Origin: Anthopleura xanthogrammica
Taxonomy: Eukaryota > Cnidaria > Anthozoa > Actiniaria > Actiniidae
Reading direction: 5' to 3'
Length of the DNA stretch: 64,000 bases
Assembly (NCBI GenBank): GCA_964019055.1
Contig: OZ025216.1
Coordinates: 10,805,914-10,869,913 of the forward strand
The notes below the pieces were generated by a model. That model was not told where the DNA came from. It saw only the letters and a program-made list of their open reading frames with translations, and ran no database searches. Made by a program: the position numbers and the translations under genes. Below, one piece after another: positions 61,455 through 64,000 of the stretch. Position 1 is the first letter of the stretch. The number at the start of each line of letters is the position of its first letter.

Positions 61455-64000
61455 TTATACGGAATCGTGATATCTGCATTTATACAGATGAGCACTCCCA
61501 GTTTCTGGTCTCAAGCTGCGCAAAATTGATTGCAGTTTGCGAGGAGTGAGACTTTCTTGCTTGAAGTACTTTTCATCTGAAAGAAACGTCAATATTGCAT
61601 CAGCTATCCAAATACGAGCAGCCTTCATGTCCAAGTTGTCGTCATCGCGAAGAATATCGTAGTTCTCGATAAAAAACGAGAAAAAACTTTCGGCTTCAAA
61701 ACTCTTTTTCAGCAACTGAAATATTTCTTTCAACCTGTGTATGACATCATTCTCCAGCCATAAATTGTCCTCCGGAACTCTTGTTACTTCATGGAGAAAA
61801 GCAATCTTCAGAAGATAGGTATGAATGTAATTTTCAATCGGATCCTCGATACCTTGAGGTATTCTACCAGTTTGTTCCAGTAGAATCTTCCCCAGTATAA
61901 AGGCATTTTTCTTGCAATTGGGCAATCTTTGAAGGATTGGTGTTTCGATTTGAGAAGTCGAGATGCGCCATAAAATGTGTTCTGAGGATTCTTCTGTTGG
62001 CTTTGGAATCAAATAAAAAGATTTTGCCTTTTCGACGGTATTGGAATGTTCTCCTACAGTTCCTATCATATCTAAGAGTTTTTGAGCCTGGGGTGTTAAC
62101 TGTACTAAGTCAATCTTGGAACAAACGAAGGGCAGTGTTGGAATAAGATCTACAGTTATCTGCATGCCACTGTACAAACCATCTCTCCACTCAAAATACA
62201 ACATACATCCAGGTTTATTCTCGCGCACTACTCGATATTTAGCAATTTCTAGGATGAATTCTTCGACATAAAATCGTATTTGTGGCGGTACTTTAATCTT
62301 TTTTAGCAGGAACACATCTTCAATGTGGCTTAAGAGACATGCTTTGATTTTCTGTGGGAAAAGGTACTTGCCATCCTTCAGCAGATCATCCATCTTCATA
62401 CCGCGCGCCCTCCGTTCTTTTTTCAATTTAACTTGATAGTACCCTGCAGGATCGTCAGCAGAGCGGGAGAACTCAAACTCTTCCGCTAAATTCGGCAAGA
62501 AAAACATAAAATCAAACTCATCAGGGTTTCCAACTTTGCACCCTTCTGCATTGCTGCCGGACAAAGTCACGTGACTCACAAACCGTGGGTCCAGCTCCCC
62601 CACGGCTTTCAACAAATCCTTGATAAATGTTGTTACAGTACGAGTAATGTTTTGTGCCTCAGATGGAAGGATGCCAACACCATCTGTTTCCAAAACGGAT
62701 TGCAAATAACTTGGTAGGGACTCCAAGTCAGGGTTCTTTTCGATTGCTCCTTCTTTCATTTCTTCTTTATTGGCTGTTCTAGGAACTTCAAATTCTCCAA
62801 GAAGCTTTGCAACATCTACAAATCCTCTTCGACAGCTAATATCGGAAGCAGTTTCTCCGTTGAGTGTAATTCCAAGATTGGTTCCTGCTTCCAGAAGAAC
62901 TGAGGTAACTTTTTCATGGCCATTAAACGCAGCCAAATGCAAAGGGGTTGCACCAAAATTGTCTTTGATATCAATTTTCGTTTCGTTCTGCTTGCATAGG
63001 AGCGCAACGATGTCGTCGTGACCTTTCACCGCAGCAAGATGCAGAGGACTGGCTCCATTACAATCAACTGCGTTCACATTAGCGCCGTTATTCAAAAGGA
63101 AGAGAGTCTTATCAAGATGGTTTAATTCGGCAGCAAAATGCAAAGCTGTTTCTCCATATATGGTTGTTACATTAACCGAAGCACCAAAATGAACCAATAA
63201 CATCACAGAATCGTGCGTTCCTTGTATGGTTGCTGAAAGTAGAGGAGTCAAACCATCATGTGATTTGGCCTCTAAAGACGCTCCATTTTGAATCAGCACT
63301 TTCATAATCTCATCATCCTGACTGAATGCTGCGTGATGTAGTGGAGATATATGAGCAGCATCTTTGACGTTGACGTCGGCGCCAAGCTCAATTAACAGTT
63401 CTGTTACTTCAAGCTTCCGATTCAAAACAGAAGAATATATTGGAGTTTGTAGTCCAGGATAGTTAAGGCAGTTGACAGATACACCTGACTTGACTAACAG
63501 ACGTACAATGCTTGGACTACTTCCTGAAACAGCGCTATGAAGAGCTGTTTCTTGTTGCCCAATATCATCTGGAGAGGTGGATAACTTGGTTGGATCATGG
63601 CCGCGTTGTAAAAAAAAATCCACTAGATCTTGTTCTCCAAAGCTTGCAGCATTATGAAGAGGAAAATAACCTAATTCATCTGGAATGTGCTCATTGGCTT
63701 CAAATGACAAAAGGGTTTTGACGATTTGAAGGTTATTTTGATCGCCACGAATAGCTTGATAAAGTGGATATGCATCTTCAAGAACACCGTCAACTTTTGC
63801 ACCCGCTTTCAGAAGAGCAATAACGGACTCACATTGTCCTGATACGATAGACGAGGCAAGAGGCGTGTGCGAGGGGTCTTTTATGAAAGAATCAACTTTT
63901 GAACCATGCTTTATCAACAAATCTATCATATCCACATCTCCATTTTTTGCAGCTACATGAAGAGGACTAAGACCATCCTTATCAAACACATTGATCTTTA
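61455..64000 (-). CDS. Ankyrin-repeat / cGAS-like receptor (Mab-21 nucleotidyltransferase) fusion, 5' end outside window
   Basis: An intron-free reading frame of about 847 codons, still open at the window edge. The codon some callers would treat as a start (63989) is GTG, and the frame continues upstream of it, so the true start is missing. Numbering from that codon: residues ~1-400 are about eleven ankyrin repeats (DGLSPLHVAAKNGDVDMIDL; GETALHFAAELNHLDKTLFL; GATPLHLAAFNGHEKVTSVL). After a linker, ~425-840 is a Mab-21/cGAS-type domain: GS of LSGSNAEG at 478-479, metal ligands Glu491 and Asp493 in DEFDFMF, third acid Asp614 in ITVDLIPTLPF, and the C-lobe signature ILWRIS at 672-677. All three catalytic acids match cGAS (TGSYYE, NEFDVMF, VDI). 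No cGAS-type zinc thumb (H-x5-CC-x6-C) is seen. Active cGAS-like enzymes sense nucleic acid and make cyclic dinucleotides for STING. The ligand is unknown; enzymatic competence is inferred. Confidence 0.9.
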   Translation of the reverse strand, partial: KINVFDKDGLSPLHVAAKNGDVDMIDLLIKHGSKVDSFIKDPSHTPLASSIVSGQCESVIALLKAGAKVDGVLEDAYPLYQAIRGDQNNLQIVKTLLSFEANEHIPDELGYFPLHNAASFGEQDLVDFFLQRGHDPTKLSTSPDDIGQQETALHSAVSGSSPSIVRLLVKSGVSVNCLNYPGLQTPIYSSVLNRKLEVTELLIELGADVNVKDAAHISPLHHAAFSQDDEIMKVLIQNGASLEAKSHDGLTPLLSATIQGTHDSVMLLVHFGASVNVTTIYGETALHFAAELNHLDKTLFLLNNGANVNAVDCNGASPLHLAAVKGHDDIVALLCKQNETKIDIKDNFGATPLHLAAFNGHEKVTSVLLEAGTNLGITLNGETASDISCRRGFVDVAKLLGEFEVPRTANKEEMKEGAIEKNPDLESLPSYLQSVLETDGVGILPSEAQNITRTVTTFIKDLLKAVGELDPRFVSHVTLSGSNAEGCKVGNPDEFDFMFFLPNLAEEFEFSRSADDPAGYYQVKLKKERRARGMKMDDLLKDGKYLFPQKIKACLLSHIEDVFLLKKIKVPPQIRFYVEEFILEIAKYRVVRENKPGCMLYFEWRDGLYSGMQITVDLIPTLPFVCSKIDLVQLTPQAQKLLDMIGTVGEHSNTVEKAKSFYLIPKPTEESSEHILWRISTSQIETPILQRLPNCKKNAFILGKILLEQTGRIPQGIEDPIENYIHTYLLKIAFLHEVTRVPEDNLWLENDVIHRLKEIFQLLKKSFEAESFFSFFIENYDILRDDDNLDMKAARIWIADAILTFLSDEKYFKQESLTPRKLQSILRSLRPETGSAHLYKCRYHDSV

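Overview
The window is animal nuclear DNA, most likely from an anthozoan cnidarian (sea anemone or stony coral). Evidence: multi-exon genes with GT/AG introns and clear animal orthologues; a replication-dependent histone cluster with 3' stem-loops; a CYP74-clan P450 of the kind known from cnidarians and lancelets; a cGAS-like receptor; and many short hairpin elements (MITEs) and tRNA-like SINEs. I cannot name the species. Exon boundaries were read by hand from splice sites, reading phase and similarity to family sequences I know, so small errors are possible.

Layout. 1-5.1 kb: 3' part of a CYP74-clan P450 (+). 6.9-9.3 kb: MCMBP (-), two coding exons. 9.55-15.9 kb: TMCO1 (+), seven exons, sharing a 228-bp divergent promoter with MCMBP. 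Its last intron holds about 31 copies of an 86-bp G-rich satellite. 16-33.6 kb: a 119-bp satellite, about 15 units in one orientation and then about 131 in the other, meeting at a short-spacer palindrome near 18,065; the long arm shows higher-order repetition. 35.1-35.5 kb: a long-tailed H2B variant gene (-). 37.7-52.6 kb: NUBPL (-), eleven exons encoding a mitochondrial Fe-S protein; its 8.5-kb fourth intron contains a complete histone set: H1 (-), H3 (-)/H4 (+), H2A (-)/H2B (+). 54.9-60.8 kb: BUB3 (-), eleven exons. 61.5 kb to the right edge: an uninterrupted ORF (-) encoding ankyrin repeats fused to a Mab-21/cGAS-like nucleotidyltransferase, 5' end outside the window.

Functionally the genes are mostly independent housekeeping units: replication licensing (MCMBP), ER calcium leak/translocon (TMCO1), complex I assembly (NUBPL), spindle checkpoint (BUB3) and chromatin (histones). 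Two belong to signalling or defence: the P450 (oxylipin metabolism) and the ankyrin-cGLR fusion (probable innate immune sensor). The most interesting features are that fusion, the histone set nested in a NUBPL intron, the inverted 119-bp satellite and the G-quadruplex-rich intronic satellite.
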